Source: Giesbergeria sp. (lineage in GTDB: Bacteria; Pseudomonadota; Gammaproteobacteria; Burkholderiales; Burkholderiaceae_C). Taken from it: DNA of 54,909 nucleotides. The notes beneath the pieces are model-generated. The model was not told where the DNA came from. It was given only the letters and a program-made list of their open reading frames with translations, and ran no database searches. Each line of letters opens with the position of its first letter. Within the stretch, counting starts at the first letter, position 1. Shown here in pieces: positions 47,662 through 54,909 of the stretch. The stretch lies in the NCBI GenBank assembly GCA_023150295.1, contig JAKLLE010000018.1, positions 1-54,909 on the forward strand. The letters are read 5' to 3'. The translations under genes were made by a program, and so were the position numbers.

Positions 47662-48477
47662 ATGGAACTGACGCAGATCTTCACCATTGCCGCCAAGGAA
47701 TTCCGCGACCGCATGCGCAACCGCTGGGTGCTGGCGGTGGCGCTGGTGTTCACCGTGTTCTCGCTCGTCATCGCCTATTTCGGCGGCGCGCAGCAGGGCG
47801 CCGTGGGCTTTCGCTCCATCGAATTCACCATCGCCAGCCTGGTCAGCCTGGTCATTTACCTGATTCCACTGATCGCGCTGCTGCTGGGCTTTGACGCCAT
47901 CGTGGGCGAGCGCGAGCGCGGTTCGCTCGACCTGCTGCTGTCCCTGCCCATCACCCGCCTGGAGCTGCTGCTGGGCAAGTACCTGGGCCTGGCGGCGGCG
48001 CTGGCGCTGTCCACCCTGGCGGGCTTCGGCATGGTGGCGGTGCTGCTGTCCCGGCAGATGAGCTGGGCCTCGATGTACCACTACTTCGGCTTCATGCTCA
48101 GCTCGGTGCTGCTGGGCCTGGCCTTTCTGAGCCTGGCGGTGCTGCTGTCGGTACTCGCGCGCGACCGCACGCGTGCCTCGGGCCTGGCCATCGCCACCTG
48201 GTTCTTCTTTGTGCTGGTGTTCGACCTGTTGCTGCTGGGCGTGCTGGTGGGCAGCGGCGGGCGCTTTGGCGGCGAATCCTTTGCGCTGCTGCTGCTGCTC
48301 AACCCGGCTGATGTGTTCCGCATCCTGAATGTGTTTTCGCTGGAAGACGTGCGCACGCTGTACGGACTGGCCACCGTGGTGCCCCCTGCCATGGGCAGCC
48401 CCCTGAAGATGGGCGGCGCCATGCTGGTCTGGATTGCAGTGCCACTGGCTCTGGCGCATTGGAGGTTCAAGCCATGA
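47662..48477 (+). CDS. nosY: NosY, ABC transporter permease
   Basis: 271 residues with six membrane helices. The ABC-2 family opening TIAAKEFRDRMRNRWVLAVALVF and the GERERGSLDLLLSLPITRLELLLGKYLG segment are characteristic of NosY. Partner of NosF and NosD. Starts 10 bases after nosF; its TGA overlaps the nosL ATG. Confidence 0.95.
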   Translation: MELTQIFTIAAKEFRDRMRNRWVLAVALVFTVFSLVIAYFGGAQQGAVGFRSIEFTIASLVSLVIYLIPLIALLLGFDAIVGERERGSLDLLLSLPITRLELLLGKYLGLAAALALSTLAGFGMVAVLLSRQMSWASMYHYFGFMLSSVLLGLAFLSLAVLLSVLARDRTRASGLAIATWFFFVLVFDLLLLGVLVGSGGRFGGESFALLLLLNPADVFRILNVFSLEDVRTLYGLATVVPPAMGSPLKMGGAMLVWIAVPLALAHWRFKP

Positions 48478-49031
48478 CATACCACTGTTCCTGCCGCCGC
48501 CGCCTGCTGGGCTGGGCGGCCATTTCCGCTGCATCTGCCATCGCCCCGCTGGGCTTGCTGTCCGGCTGCAGCGAGCAGGCCGCGCAGCAGCGCTCGCTGG
48601 CGCCGGTCGAAATCGACCGCTCCACCAGTTGCGAACTCGACGGCATGCTGCTGGCCGACTACCCCGGCCCCAAGGCGCAGATCCATTTCGCGGGCCAGGA
48701 CAAGCCCAGCTTCTTCTGCGACACGGTGGAGCTGTTCAGCACCCTGCTGGCGGGCGAGCAGGTGCGTGCCGTGCAGGCCGTGTACGTGCAGGACATGGGC
48801 AAGGCCGACTGGAACCAGCCGCAAGGCCACTGGATCGACGCCAAGACCGCCTTCTACGTGCTGGGCAGCAAGCGCCACGGCTCCATGGGGCCGACCATCG
48901 GCAGCTTTGCGCAAGAGGCCGACGCCACCAAGTTCGCCGCCGAGCATGGCGGCAAGGTGCTGCGCTTTGGCGACATCAAGGCCGACATGGTGGACCTGAG
49001 CGGCGGCGCGCTGCACGACACCCGGATGTAG
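48474..49031 (+). CDS. nosL: NosL, copper chaperone lipoprotein
   Basis: 185 residues. Lipobox LLSGC (Cys32) after a basic RRRLLG start. The NosL core has CELDGM (Cys53, Met58), YPGPKAQIHF, DTVELFSTLL and GSMGPTIGSFAQ. NosL delivers Cu(I) for NosZ assembly in the periplasm. Coupled to nosY by ATGA. Confidence 0.94.
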   Translation: MTYHCSCRRRLLGWAAISAASAIAPLGLLSGCSEQAAQQRSLAPVEIDRSTSCELDGMLLADYPGPKAQIHFAGQDKPSFFCDTVELFSTLLAGEQVRAVQAVYVQDMGKADWNQPQGHWIDAKTAFYVLGSKRHGSMGPTIGSFAQEADATKFAAEHGGKVLRFGDIKADMVDLSGGALHDTRM

Positions 49032-49052
49032 GACTTCCCCGCCATTCCCACC

Positions 49053-49727
49053 ATGCCCGCTCGCATCGCCAGCCCTGCCTTGTCTGCCAGCACGCTCCGC
49101 GTGGTGGCGGGCGCCGCCGTGCTGGCGCTGCTGCTGGGCTGGGGCGGCTGGCAGGTGGGCGTGTGGCAGGGGCTGGGCGGTGGCAATCCCGAAGCGGCGC
49201 TGGAGCCCGATGTCTGCATCGTTGCGCCGCCCACGCCGTATGACCGCGCCTCGGGCCTGCCCAAGCACGCCGCGCGACCGGTGCCTGCCGATGTGCGCTG
49301 CCCGGTCTGCGGCATGTTCCCCGCACGCGCGCCCGACTGGGCGGCACAGGTCATCTTCGACAACGGCGACGCACAGTTTTTTGACTCGCCGCTCTCGCTC
49401 TTCATGTACCTGCAGGACGTGGAGCGCTACAGCCCAGGGCGCAGCGCCGCCCAGATCATTGCGCGCTACGTCACCGACGTGCCCAGCCGTCAGTGGGTGG
49501 ACGCTGGCAGCGCCTGGTTTGTGCACGGCTCCACGGCCAAAGGCCCCATGCGCGCGGGCAACCTGCCGGCCTTTGCCACGCGCGAAGATGCCCAGGCCTT
49601 CGCCCAGCGCCGGGGCGGCAGCGTGCTGCCCTTTGGCGCCATCGACGCCGCCCTCATTGCGCCGCTGGCCGGGCAGGGCGGGCACGACCATGCAGCCCAC
49701 GGAACGGCGCAAACGCTATCAAAATAA
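49053..49727 (+). CDS. Second NosL-like protein, N-terminally membrane-anchored
   Basis: 224 residues. It has an uncleaved-looking helix (VVAGAAVLALLLGWGGWQVGVW) and no lipobox. The NosL core has RCPVCGM (Cys83, Cys86, Met88) and QFFDSPLSLFMYL. The C-terminus is His-rich (GGHDHAAHG). Likely a second copper donor or thiol partner of NosL. Its last three codons and TAA stop lie in repeat copy 8. It follows nosL by 21 bases and ends the nos operon. Confidence 0.87.
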   Translation: MPARIASPALSASTLRVVAGAAVLALLLGWGGWQVGVWQGLGGGNPEAALEPDVCIVAPPTPYDRASGLPKHAARPVPADVRCPVCGMFPARAPDWAAQVIFDNGDAQFFDSPLSLFMYLQDVERYSPGRSAAQIIARYVTDVPSRQWVDAGSAWFVHGSTAKGPMRAGNLPAFATREDAQAFAQRRGGSVLPFGAIDAALIAPLAGQGGHDHAAHGTAQTLSK

Positions 49728-49776
49728 TAGCTATTTGCGCTTGCCTGGTGGGCGCTAGAGTCCTGTTTCATATAAA
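49714..49776 (+). repeat. Three-hairpin dispersed repeat, copy 8
   Basis: CGCTATCAAAATAATAGC, TATTTGCGCTTG and GGGCGCTAGAG. It supplies the stop codon of the NosL-like gene on the plus strand and, by CTA 49755-49757, the TAG of the convergent minus-strand gene. Confidence 0.88.
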
Positions 49777-50057
49777 TCTTGGCGCAGCGGCAAGCAGGCC
49801 GCCATGTGCCACACCAGCAACCGCAAGGCCTGGCGCAAGGCCGGGGGCGTCTTGGCTGCATAGGCGCTGCGCAGCACCTCCTGCTGCGTGGCGCGCAGCG
49901 CGCAGCGGTCGCGCGTTTGCAGGGCTGCGAGCATGCGTTCCTGGTAGCGCTGCACGCGCAGCGCTTCCTGGGGGCTGAGGCGGGTGGGCGTGGCGGGGGC
50001 CGCCGCCAGGTGCTGCGCCCAGGCGGTGGCCGCCATGGCAGGGGCGTGGGTGTTCAT
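49755..50057 (-). CDS. Small hypothetical protein coupled to creD
   Basis: 100 residues, predicted mostly helical and soluble, with no signal peptide: a middle segment LSPQEALRVQRYQERMLAALQ and a C-terminal helix LRQALRLLVWHMAACL. The ATG (50057-50055) overlaps the creD TGA, a good sign of a real, coupled gene. I recognise no family. The stop codon lies within repeat copy 8, so the C-terminus may have been altered by the repeat. Confidence 0.7.
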   Translation of the reverse strand: MNTHAPAMAATAWAQHLAAAPATPTRLSPQEALRVQRYQERMLAALQTRDRCALRATQQEVLRSAYAAKTPPALRQALRLLVWHMAACLPLRQDLYETGL

Positions 50058-51550
50058 GCGGCCTCCGTGCGGGCGGTGGGGCGTTCGGTGGGCCGGGTGG
50101 CCGTCAGCCCGTACCAGTTGACGCGGCGTGTCAGCACCATCACCGTGGCCAGCACTGCAAACAAGGCCACCGCTCCCACAGCCAGGGCGGTCTGCTCCAA
50201 CTGCAGCAGCACGTACAGCATGCCGTACAGCACCCCAATGCCCGCACCGAACGGCAGGCCCCGGCGCACACTCCCCAGCATGTGCGTGGCGTAGTAGCCC
50301 AGCAGCAGCACGCAGGCCATGGCCGCGATGCCATAGGCCGCGCCAAAGGGCAGGTGCTCCGACAGGCTCACCAGCAGCAGGAAGAAGCTGCACAGCGCGC
50401 TGCCCACCAGCAGGTATTGCACGGGGTGCACGCGCAGGGTTGTCATCGCCGGGCCGCCCCCAGATGAAAACGCGGCCCCCTCGGGGGGCAGCGACCCGCG
50501 CAGCGGCGGAGCGTGGGGGCCATTTCCCATGAGTTCGAACAGGCCCACGGCCACAAAGGTCAGCGCGATGAACAGCACGCCGTACTTGGTCGCCCGGTCC
50601 GAGAGCGAATACGGGTTCACCGGGTCGATGAAGGCAACGCTGAAGCTGTCCACGCAGCCCGCATCCCGTGGCGCCGCCGACGCGTAGCGCAAGGCGTCTT
50701 CCCCCACGGGGCCCGTGCACACGGGCTTGGACTCGGCAATGTCCTGCGCCGCCGTGGTGGCCAGCGAGGACAGGCGCCACTGCGCCTCGAAGCCATCGGC
50801 GCGCACCGTGCGCTCGGTGGGCAGAAAACGCCCCGAGAACGAGGGATGCGGCCAGGGGCTTTGCATCTGCACCTCGGTGCGCCCGCCCAGCGGCACGATA
50901 GAGACCTGCTGCGTGCCCACCAGCTCCAGGTTCAGCGTGGCCTGCAGGCCCTCGGCCCCGCCGCGTACCGATTCGGGCAGGCTGGCGTGCAGCCCCCGGG
51001 CGTAGGTGGGGTGGAAGGTGCCTGGTTTGAGGTGCAAGTCCTGCCCGTTGAGCTCCAGTTGCGCGGTGCGAATGCCGCGCGCATCGGCCACGGCCAGCAT
51101 CAGGATGGGCGCGCCGCACTGCATGCGCGAGCCCTGGATGCTGGCCTGCGGCTGCAGCGCCGTCAGCGGCCCCCACTGTGCCTGGATGCGCGTCTGCAGG
51201 CTGAAGGCATTGACCTTGTGCACGCCCCGGGCGCGCTCCTGCATGGCGGCGTCGGTGTTCAGGCGCAGCGTTTCGGGCATGGCTGTGAGGCGGAACTCGC
51301 GGCGCTGCTCCACCATGCGCCGCTCGTCGCCCTTGCCGGTTTCCACGTCCCAGCTCTCCACGCAGGCGCTGTGGATCACAGGGCCGATCAGCGTCTGCGC
51401 CCCTGCCAGGCTGTCGGCCACGCTCTGCTCGGTCAGGTGGCGGTAGTGCTGCCGGTCGCGCACCACGGCTTCGATCATGCCCAGGCCGATGACGAGCACC
51501 AGCACGATAGCCGCCAGCGCGACCAGTTTTCCAATCCAGATGTTTTTCAA
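50054..51550 (-). CDS. creD: CreD-family inner-membrane protein with an in-frame repeat insertion
   Basis: 498 residues against about 450 for E. coli CreD. An N-terminal helix, a large periplasmic domain and a C-terminal group of helices follow the family: FLPTERTVRADGFEAQWRLSSL, RATKYGVLFIALTFVAVGLFEL, LRVHPVQYLLVGSAL and SLSEHLPFG. About 28 residues (roughly 343-371) between FEL and LRVHPVQY are encoded by a GC-rich repeat. Start TTG 51550 is preferred over GTG 51562 because GGAGG lies 5 bases before it. Target of the CreBC system; cellular role poorly known. Confidence 0.88.
   Translation of the reverse strand: MKNIWIGKLVALAAIVLVLVIGLGMIEAVVRDRQHYRHLTEQSVADSLAGAQTLIGPVIHSACVESWDVETGKGDERRMVEQRREFRLTAMPETLRLNTDAAMQERARGVHKVNAFSLQTRIQAQWGPLTALQPQASIQGSRMQCGAPILMLAVADARGIRTAQLELNGQDLHLKPGTFHPTYARGLHASLPESVRGGAEGLQATLNLELVGTQQVSIVPLGGRTEVQMQSPWPHPSFSGRFLPTERTVRADGFEAQWRLSSLATTAAQDIAESKPVCTGPVGEDALRYASAAPRDAGCVDSFSVAFIDPVNPYSLSDRATKYGVLFIALTFVAVGLFELMGNGPHAPPLRGSLPPEGAAFSSGGGPAMTTLRVHPVQYLLVGSALCSFFLLLVSLSEHLPFGAAYGIAAMACVLLLGYYATHMLGSVRRGLPFGAGIGVLYGMLYVLLQLEQTALAVGAVALFAVLATVMVLTRRVNWYGLTATRPTERPTARTEAA
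50449..50523 (-). repeat. GC-rich dispersed repeat lying inside creD
   Basis: Read on the minus strand it runs GGCCCCCACGCTCCGCCGCT, then CTGCCCCCCGAGGGGG and a GGGGGCGGCCCGGCG end. I know this string type as a frequent intergenic repeat of Comamonadaceae. Here its length preserves the creD reading frame. Confidence 0.65.
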
Positions 51551-51653
51551 GATGTCCTCCACGGTGAAAAGTGCAGGGCAGTCTCCCGCTGCACCGTGTG
51601 GGCTGCATGAAGTTTGTGAGGCGTGTGTGAAGTGCGCCGCTGTCGTTCACTTC

Positions 51654-51755
51654 AGTGATCCATTCCGCGAACCCGGCACCCGCGACCTATGACACTGGCG
51701 CGACCCAGGCCAGGGCCACCGCGCAAGGGCCGCCCCGCCGCGCCGGGAGCGTCCC
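51654..51755 (+). repeat. Second dispersed repeat family, copy B
   Basis: Partner of copy A (31927-32031, opposite orientation), starting CAGTGATCCATTCCGCGAAC and ending GGGAGCGTCCCC. It occupies part of the 318-base gap 51551-51868 between creC and creD, which holds no gene. The rest of the gap is the creD leader (51551-51653) and the hairpin/G-rich tract downstream. Confidence 0.75.
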
Positions 51756-51849
51756 CTCTCCCCCGACCCCTCCCCCGCAAGGGGGGAGGGGAGGTGTGAC
51801 CCCTCTCCCCTGGTGGGAGAGGGGCAGGGGGAGAGGGGGCGCCGCAGGG
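51756..51849. other. Hairpin-rich polypurine/polypyrimidine tract with a G-quadruplex motif
   Basis: Two strong hairpins: CCCCTCCCCC paired with GGGGGGAGGGG, and CCCCTCTCCC paired with GGGAGAGGGG. On the plus strand 51815-51839 has four G-runs (3, 4, 5 and 5) with loops of 2 to 3 bases. It lies directly after copy B, between creC and creD. Confidence 0.7.
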
Positions 51850-51868
51850 GACAAGGGGGTGCTTCGCT

Positions 51869-53314
51869 TCAGCGGCTGAAGTCGAGCGTCACCCGCAGTC
51901 CGGGCTGGGTATTGGCAATGTGCATGCGCCCGCCGTGCAGCGCCATCACGCGCCGCACGATGGCCAGGCCCAGGCCCGAGCCGCTGCGCTCGCCACCGGG
52001 CCGGGCGGTGGTGAAGAAGCGCTCGCCCAGCCGGGGCAGCGCAAAGTCGGGCACGCCGGGGCCTGCGTCCTGCACGGCCACGCGGGCGCCGTCCAGCTCC
52101 ACGCGCACCGTGCTGCCCGGCGGGGCAAAGTCCATGGCGTTGTCCAGCAGGTTGGTCAGCGCGAGGGTCACCAGTTCGGCCTCCCAGGGGCCGCTGTCGC
52201 CCTCGCCCTGCAGCACCAGGGCCATGCCGCGCTGCGCCGCGCGCGCCTGGCAGTGCGCCAGGGCGGCCTGCGCGCAGTCGCGCAGCGCCACCGGGCCGGG
52301 GCTGTCGGCGTGGTGGCGCTGGTCGAGCTTGCTCAGCTCCAGCAGCCGGTCGATCAGGCGCTGCAGGCGCTCGCTCTGCTGCACCACTTGCGTGGCAAAC
52401 ACGCTGCGGTCGGCGGCGGGCAGCTCGTCCTGCAGCAGCTCGCCCGCGCCCCGGATGGCGGCCACTGGGCTTTTCAGTTCGTGCGTGAGCGCGCGCACAT
52501 AGGCCTGCACGTAGTCGTGCCCCTCCAGCCGTTCGCGCATGCGGTCCATGGCGCGGGCCAGGTCGCCCAGCTCGCCCGGTACGGTGGGCACGGCCAGGGG
52601 CTGCGGGGTGGCGCTGGCCGCTTCGCCCAGGGCCGGGCCCTGCACGCTCAGGGCGTAGTCGCGCAGGCGGCGCACGTTCCACACCATCCACAGCGTCACG
52701 CCCACGCCGACGGCGGCCGACAGCAGCAACAGCAGCACGCCGCCCATCAGCACCTTGTGCTCGGCGCGGTCGATAAAGCGCTGCACCGCGCGCACGGGCT
52801 TGGCCACGGTGAGCACGCCAATGGTGCGGCCCTGCGCCACCACGGGTGCGGCCACATGCATCACGCCGCTGCCATCGTCCTGCGGCACCTCGCGCGTCAT
52901 GCGGGCGCCGTACTCGCCGCGCAGCGTGCGCGCCACGTCACGCCACTGCGAAAAGTCCTGCCCTTCGGCCTCGTGCCGCGAATCGAACACCACCTTGCCC
53001 TTGGCGTCGGTCACATAGACGCGGTAGTCCAGCGACTGCTTGGTGAAGCCCCAGATCGGCGCCTGCACCGGGCGCTGGGCGTAGCGCTCCACCTGGCGCG
53101 CAAACGCGCTGCGCTCGCCACCTTGCTGCAGGCGCCCGGCGGCCAGATCCTCGCTGGCCAGTTCGGCCAGCAGGTAGGCGGTGTCCACCATCATGTCCTC
53201 CATCACCTCGCGCACGCTGGGCTTGATCTCGGCGGTGAACACCCGCAGCACAAAAAAGGCCGCAATGCCGTTGATGAGGAAGAACGCAAACAGCAGGCGG
53301 ATACCGAGGCGCAT
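51869..53314 (-). CDS. creC: CreC sensor histidine kinase
   Basis: 481 residues. TM1 (LLFAFFLINGIAAFFVLRVF), a periplasmic sensor domain of the CreC type (SVREVMEDMMVDTAYLLAELA), TM2 (about 185-210), HAMP, then the H-box ALTHELKSPVAAIRG with the phospho-accepting His. N-box LLDNAMDF, G1 DAGPGVP and G2 GSGLGLAIV complete the ATPase domain. Pairs with CreB. The ATG has no Shine-Dalgarno; TATCTT, part of repeat copy 9 on the minus strand, ends 9 bases before it. Confidence 0.93.
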   Translation of the reverse strand: MRLGIRLLFAFFLINGIAAFFVLRVFTAEIKPSVREVMEDMMVDTAYLLAELASEDLAAGRLQQGGERSAFARQVERYAQRPVQAPIWGFTKQSLDYRVYVTDAKGKVVFDSRHEAEGQDFSQWRDVARTLRGEYGARMTREVPQDDGSGVMHVAAPVVAQGRTIGVLTVAKPVRAVQRFIDRAEHKVLMGGVLLLLLSAAVGVGVTLWMVWNVRRLRDYALSVQGPALGEAASATPQPLAVPTVPGELGDLARAMDRMRERLEGHDYVQAYVRALTHELKSPVAAIRGAGELLQDELPAADRSVFATQVVQQSERLQRLIDRLLELSKLDQRHHADSPGPVALRDCAQAALAHCQARAAQRGMALVLQGEGDSGPWEAELVTLALTNLLDNAMDFAPPGSTVRVELDGARVAVQDAGPGVPDFALPRLGERFFTTARPGGERSGSGLGLAIVRRVMALHGGRMHIANTQPGLRVTLDFSR

Positions 53315-53378
53315 GATTTAAAAAAGATAGCTGCTTGCGCTTGCCAGATAAGCGCTGGAGGCCAATTTGGCTTCAAAC
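53315..53378 (+). repeat. Three-hairpin dispersed repeat, copy 9
   Basis: First stem eroded (ATTTAAAAAAGATAGC); GCTTGCGCTTGCCAGATAAGCGC and GGCCAATTTGGCTTC are clear. It fills the gap between creB and creC and contains the creB stop codon. Confidence 0.85.
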
Positions 53379-54074
53379 ATCCAGGCTGTACCCCATGCCC
53401 CGGTGGGTGCGGATGTAGTCGCGTGTGGGGTCGAGTTCGCGCAGTTTGGCGCGCAGGGTTTTGATATGGGTGTCCACGGTGCGGTCCTGGCTGTCGCTGT
53501 CGTCGCCCCAGGCGGCGGCGAACAGGGCTTCGCGGGTGTGGATGCGCCCGGCGCCAGCCAGCAGTTGGGCCAGCAGCAGGTATTCGCGGCGCGTCAGTGC
53601 CAGTGCCTGCCCGTGCAGCAGGATGCGTTGCCCGGCTTCGTCGTGCTCCAGCCCCTGGCCCGTGGGGGCGCTGTGGGCCGTGCGCGGCAACTGGCTGCGG
53701 CGCAGCAAGGCCTTGGCGCGGGCGGCCAGTTCGCGTGGGCTGAAGGGTTTGGGCAGGTAGTCGTCGGCGCCCAGTTCCAGGCCCAGCACGCGGTCGATTT
53801 CTTCGCCCTGGGCGCTGAGCATGAGCACGGGCGTTTGCGCTGCGGTGCGCAGGCCCACCGGCGCATGGCGAAGTTCGCGCAGCAGGTCCAGGCCGCTGCC
53901 GTCGGGCAGGCCGACGTCGAGCACCAGCAGGTCAAAGGCCTGCAATTGCAGTTGGCGCCGCGCGTCCTGCAGCAGCAGGCTGTGCAGCACCTGCAGGCCC
54001 TCGCGCTCCAGGCAGTAGGCCACGGTGCGGGCGATGGCGGGGTCGTCTTCCAGCAAAAGCAGGCGGTGTGCCAT
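53373..54074 (-). CDS. creB: CreB response regulator (OmpR family)
   Basis: 233 residues. Receiver domain with acidic pair Asp10/Asp11 (LLEDDPA), phospho-acceptor Asp53 (LVLDVGLPDG) and conserved Lys in DDYLPKPFSP. A C-terminal winged-helix DNA-binding domain follows (LTRREYLLLAQLLAGAGRIHTREAL; RTVDTHIKTLRAKL; YIRTHRGMGYSL). First gene of creB-creC-creD on the minus strand. The CreB target motif was not found convincingly in the window. Confidence 0.93.
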   Translation of the reverse strand: MAHRLLLLEDDPAIARTVAYCLEREGLQVLHSLLLQDARRQLQLQAFDLLVLDVGLPDGSGLDLLRELRHAPVGLRTAAQTPVLMLSAQGEEIDRVLGLELGADDYLPKPFSPRELAARAKALLRRSQLPRTAHSAPTGQGLEHDEAGQRILLHGQALALTRREYLLLAQLLAGAGRIHTREALFAAAWGDDSDSQDRTVDTHIKTLRAKLRELDPTRDYIRTHRGMGYSLDV

Positions 54075-54099
54075 GGCAGGGTGGTTTGGCGCCAGCCTT

Positions 54100-54735
54100 T
54101 CAGCCGGGGTGGAGTACAGGGAAGAGCTTGCCCAGGCCCTCGGCCATGACTTCCACCGCCAGGGCTGCGAGGATCAGGCCCATGAGCCGTGTCATGACGT
54201 TGATGCCGGTCTTGCCCAGCACGCGCGCAATCGGTTCGGCCAGCGAGAAGCACACCGCTGTGGCGGCGGCAATCACCACGCCGTAGCCCACCAGTGCGGC
54301 GTGCTGCCAGAAGGTCTGTGCGCGGTCGGCGTAGATCACCACGGTGGACATGGTGGCCGGGCCGGTGAGCAGCGGAATGGTCAGTGGCACCACCGCAATG
54401 CTGGAGCCCGTGGCGGCCTTCTCGACGCCTTCCTCCAGGTCGTGCGTGTTGGCCTTGGCCTCTGCGGGCTGGGCGTTGAGCATGTTCATGGCGCTGATGA
54501 GCAGCAGCATGCCGCCGCCCACCTGAAAGCTCTGCAGCGAGATGCTGAAGAAGTCCAGGATCTGCAGGCCCAGCAATGCGCAGGCAGCGATCACGCAGAA
54601 CGCGCTGAACGAGGCGGTGCGGATGGTGCGCAGGCGCTGCTCCTGTGAGAACCCCTGCGTGTAGTGGATGAAGAAGGGCACGATCGCCAGCGGGTTGACG
54701 ATGGCCAGCAAGGTGATCAGGGGTTTGAGATCCAT
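54100..54735 (-). CDS. MarC-family integral membrane protein
   Basis: 211 residues, six predicted helices. Family motifs: LLAIVNPLAIVPFFIHYT near the N-terminus, FQVGGGMLLLISAMNML, and AVVPLTIPLLTGPATMSTVVI. The function of MarC proteins is unknown despite the name. Ends 25 bases before the creB start and may be transcribed ahead of the cre genes. The final 174 bases of the window (54736-54909) hold no gene I can support and probably include its promoter. Confidence 0.9.
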   Translation of the reverse strand: MDLKPLITLLAIVNPLAIVPFFIHYTQGFSQEQRLRTIRTASFSAFCVIAACALLGLQILDFFSISLQSFQVGGGMLLLISAMNMLNAQPAEAKANTHDLEEGVEKAATGSSIAVVPLTIPLLTGPATMSTVVIYADRAQTFWQHAALVGYGVVIAAATAVCFSLAEPIARVLGKTGINVMTRLMGLILAALAVEVMAEGLGKLFPVLHPG

Positions 54736-54909
54736 CGGTGGGGGCTTTCGGGTGCGTGGGGTTCGATGCTAGCGGCAATACTGTTCAGATACGAAGCACC
54801 GGTGTTGGGTGGTGCTTTCGATGAAGGTTTTCCCCACGATGGCGTACGTTGAAGTTACTCATTTTGCGCTTGACGCCACGAGGGTTGCTGTGGCCGCGAC
54901 TGCTGACGC

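Noticed and set aside
49755-51650. A single long minus-strand frame (over 600 codons) spanning creD
   Set aside because: Only its last 100 codons behave like a gene, with an ATGA overlap to creD; the upstream part is a shadow of creD in another frame, rich in Arg/Gly/Ala.

Overview
The window is a chromosomal segment of a high-GC betaproteobacterium, most likely a member of the Comamonadaceae (Acidovorax/Alicycliphilus-like). This rests on gene content and order (split metH behind an SAH riboswitch, porin-glnK-amtB, amgK divergent from lptD-surA-rsmA, creBCD), on protein similarity recognised by eye, and on dispersed intergenic repeats of a kind I associate with that family. No database search was possible. 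No rRNA, tRNA, CRISPR array, prophage or intact insertion sequence was seen.

Layout. 1-11.4 kb is housekeeping and metabolism: glutamate dehydrogenase and a PPK2 polyphosphate kinase (both minus), a PACE-family efflux protein, an SAH riboswitch with a MetH that lacks the homocysteine domain, a PAS-GGDEF-EAL protein, the translationally coupled fpr-aroK pair, and comM. 11.4-14.2 kb is a nitrogen-control operon (TorF-type porin, glnK, amtB) with a clear sigma-54 promoter, an NtrC-type enhancer site and an intrinsic terminator. 14.4-21.0 kb holds glcE, a DUF1275 membrane protein and glcF (no glcD here), a ProQ/FinO-domain protein, a membrane diguanylate cyclase, a possible 43-residue membrane peptide and corA.

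21.0-31.1 kb is the most unusual block. An ArsR-type repressor faces an eight-gene run: RND adaptor, RND pump, AhpD-like CxxC protein, TolC-type channel, DUF302 protein, an SQR-like flavoprotein, a Tat-exported type II sulfide:quinone oxidoreductase with both catalytic cysteines, and a small membrane protein. I read it as a candidate sulfide/sulfane-sulfur response and export system. 31.3-38.6 kb returns to housekeeping: a DUF3617 protein, rsmE, amgK, lptD, surA and rsmA.

38.6-49.7 kb is a complete nitrous oxide reduction cluster: apbE (NosX role) and a cytochrome c5 lipoprotein on the minus strand, diverging from a DUF2946 gene and nosZ-nosR-nosD-nosF-nosY-nosL plus a second NosL-like gene. 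An FNR/DNR-type box lies at about -41.5 from a predicted leaderless start. NosR carries a flavinylation motif that ApbE would serve; cytochrome c5 and NosR can feed electrons to NosZ; NosDFY and the NosL proteins supply copper and maturation. 49.7-54.7 kb is creB-creC-creD with a small coupled gene, and a MarC-family protein.

The non-coding DNA is structured. Eight near-complete copies and one degenerate copy of a roughly 60-70 bp, three-hairpin element all read in the same direction. There is also a 56-bp near-perfect palindrome, a second dispersed repeat family with two copies, and a GC-rich repeat that appears to be inserted in frame inside creD.
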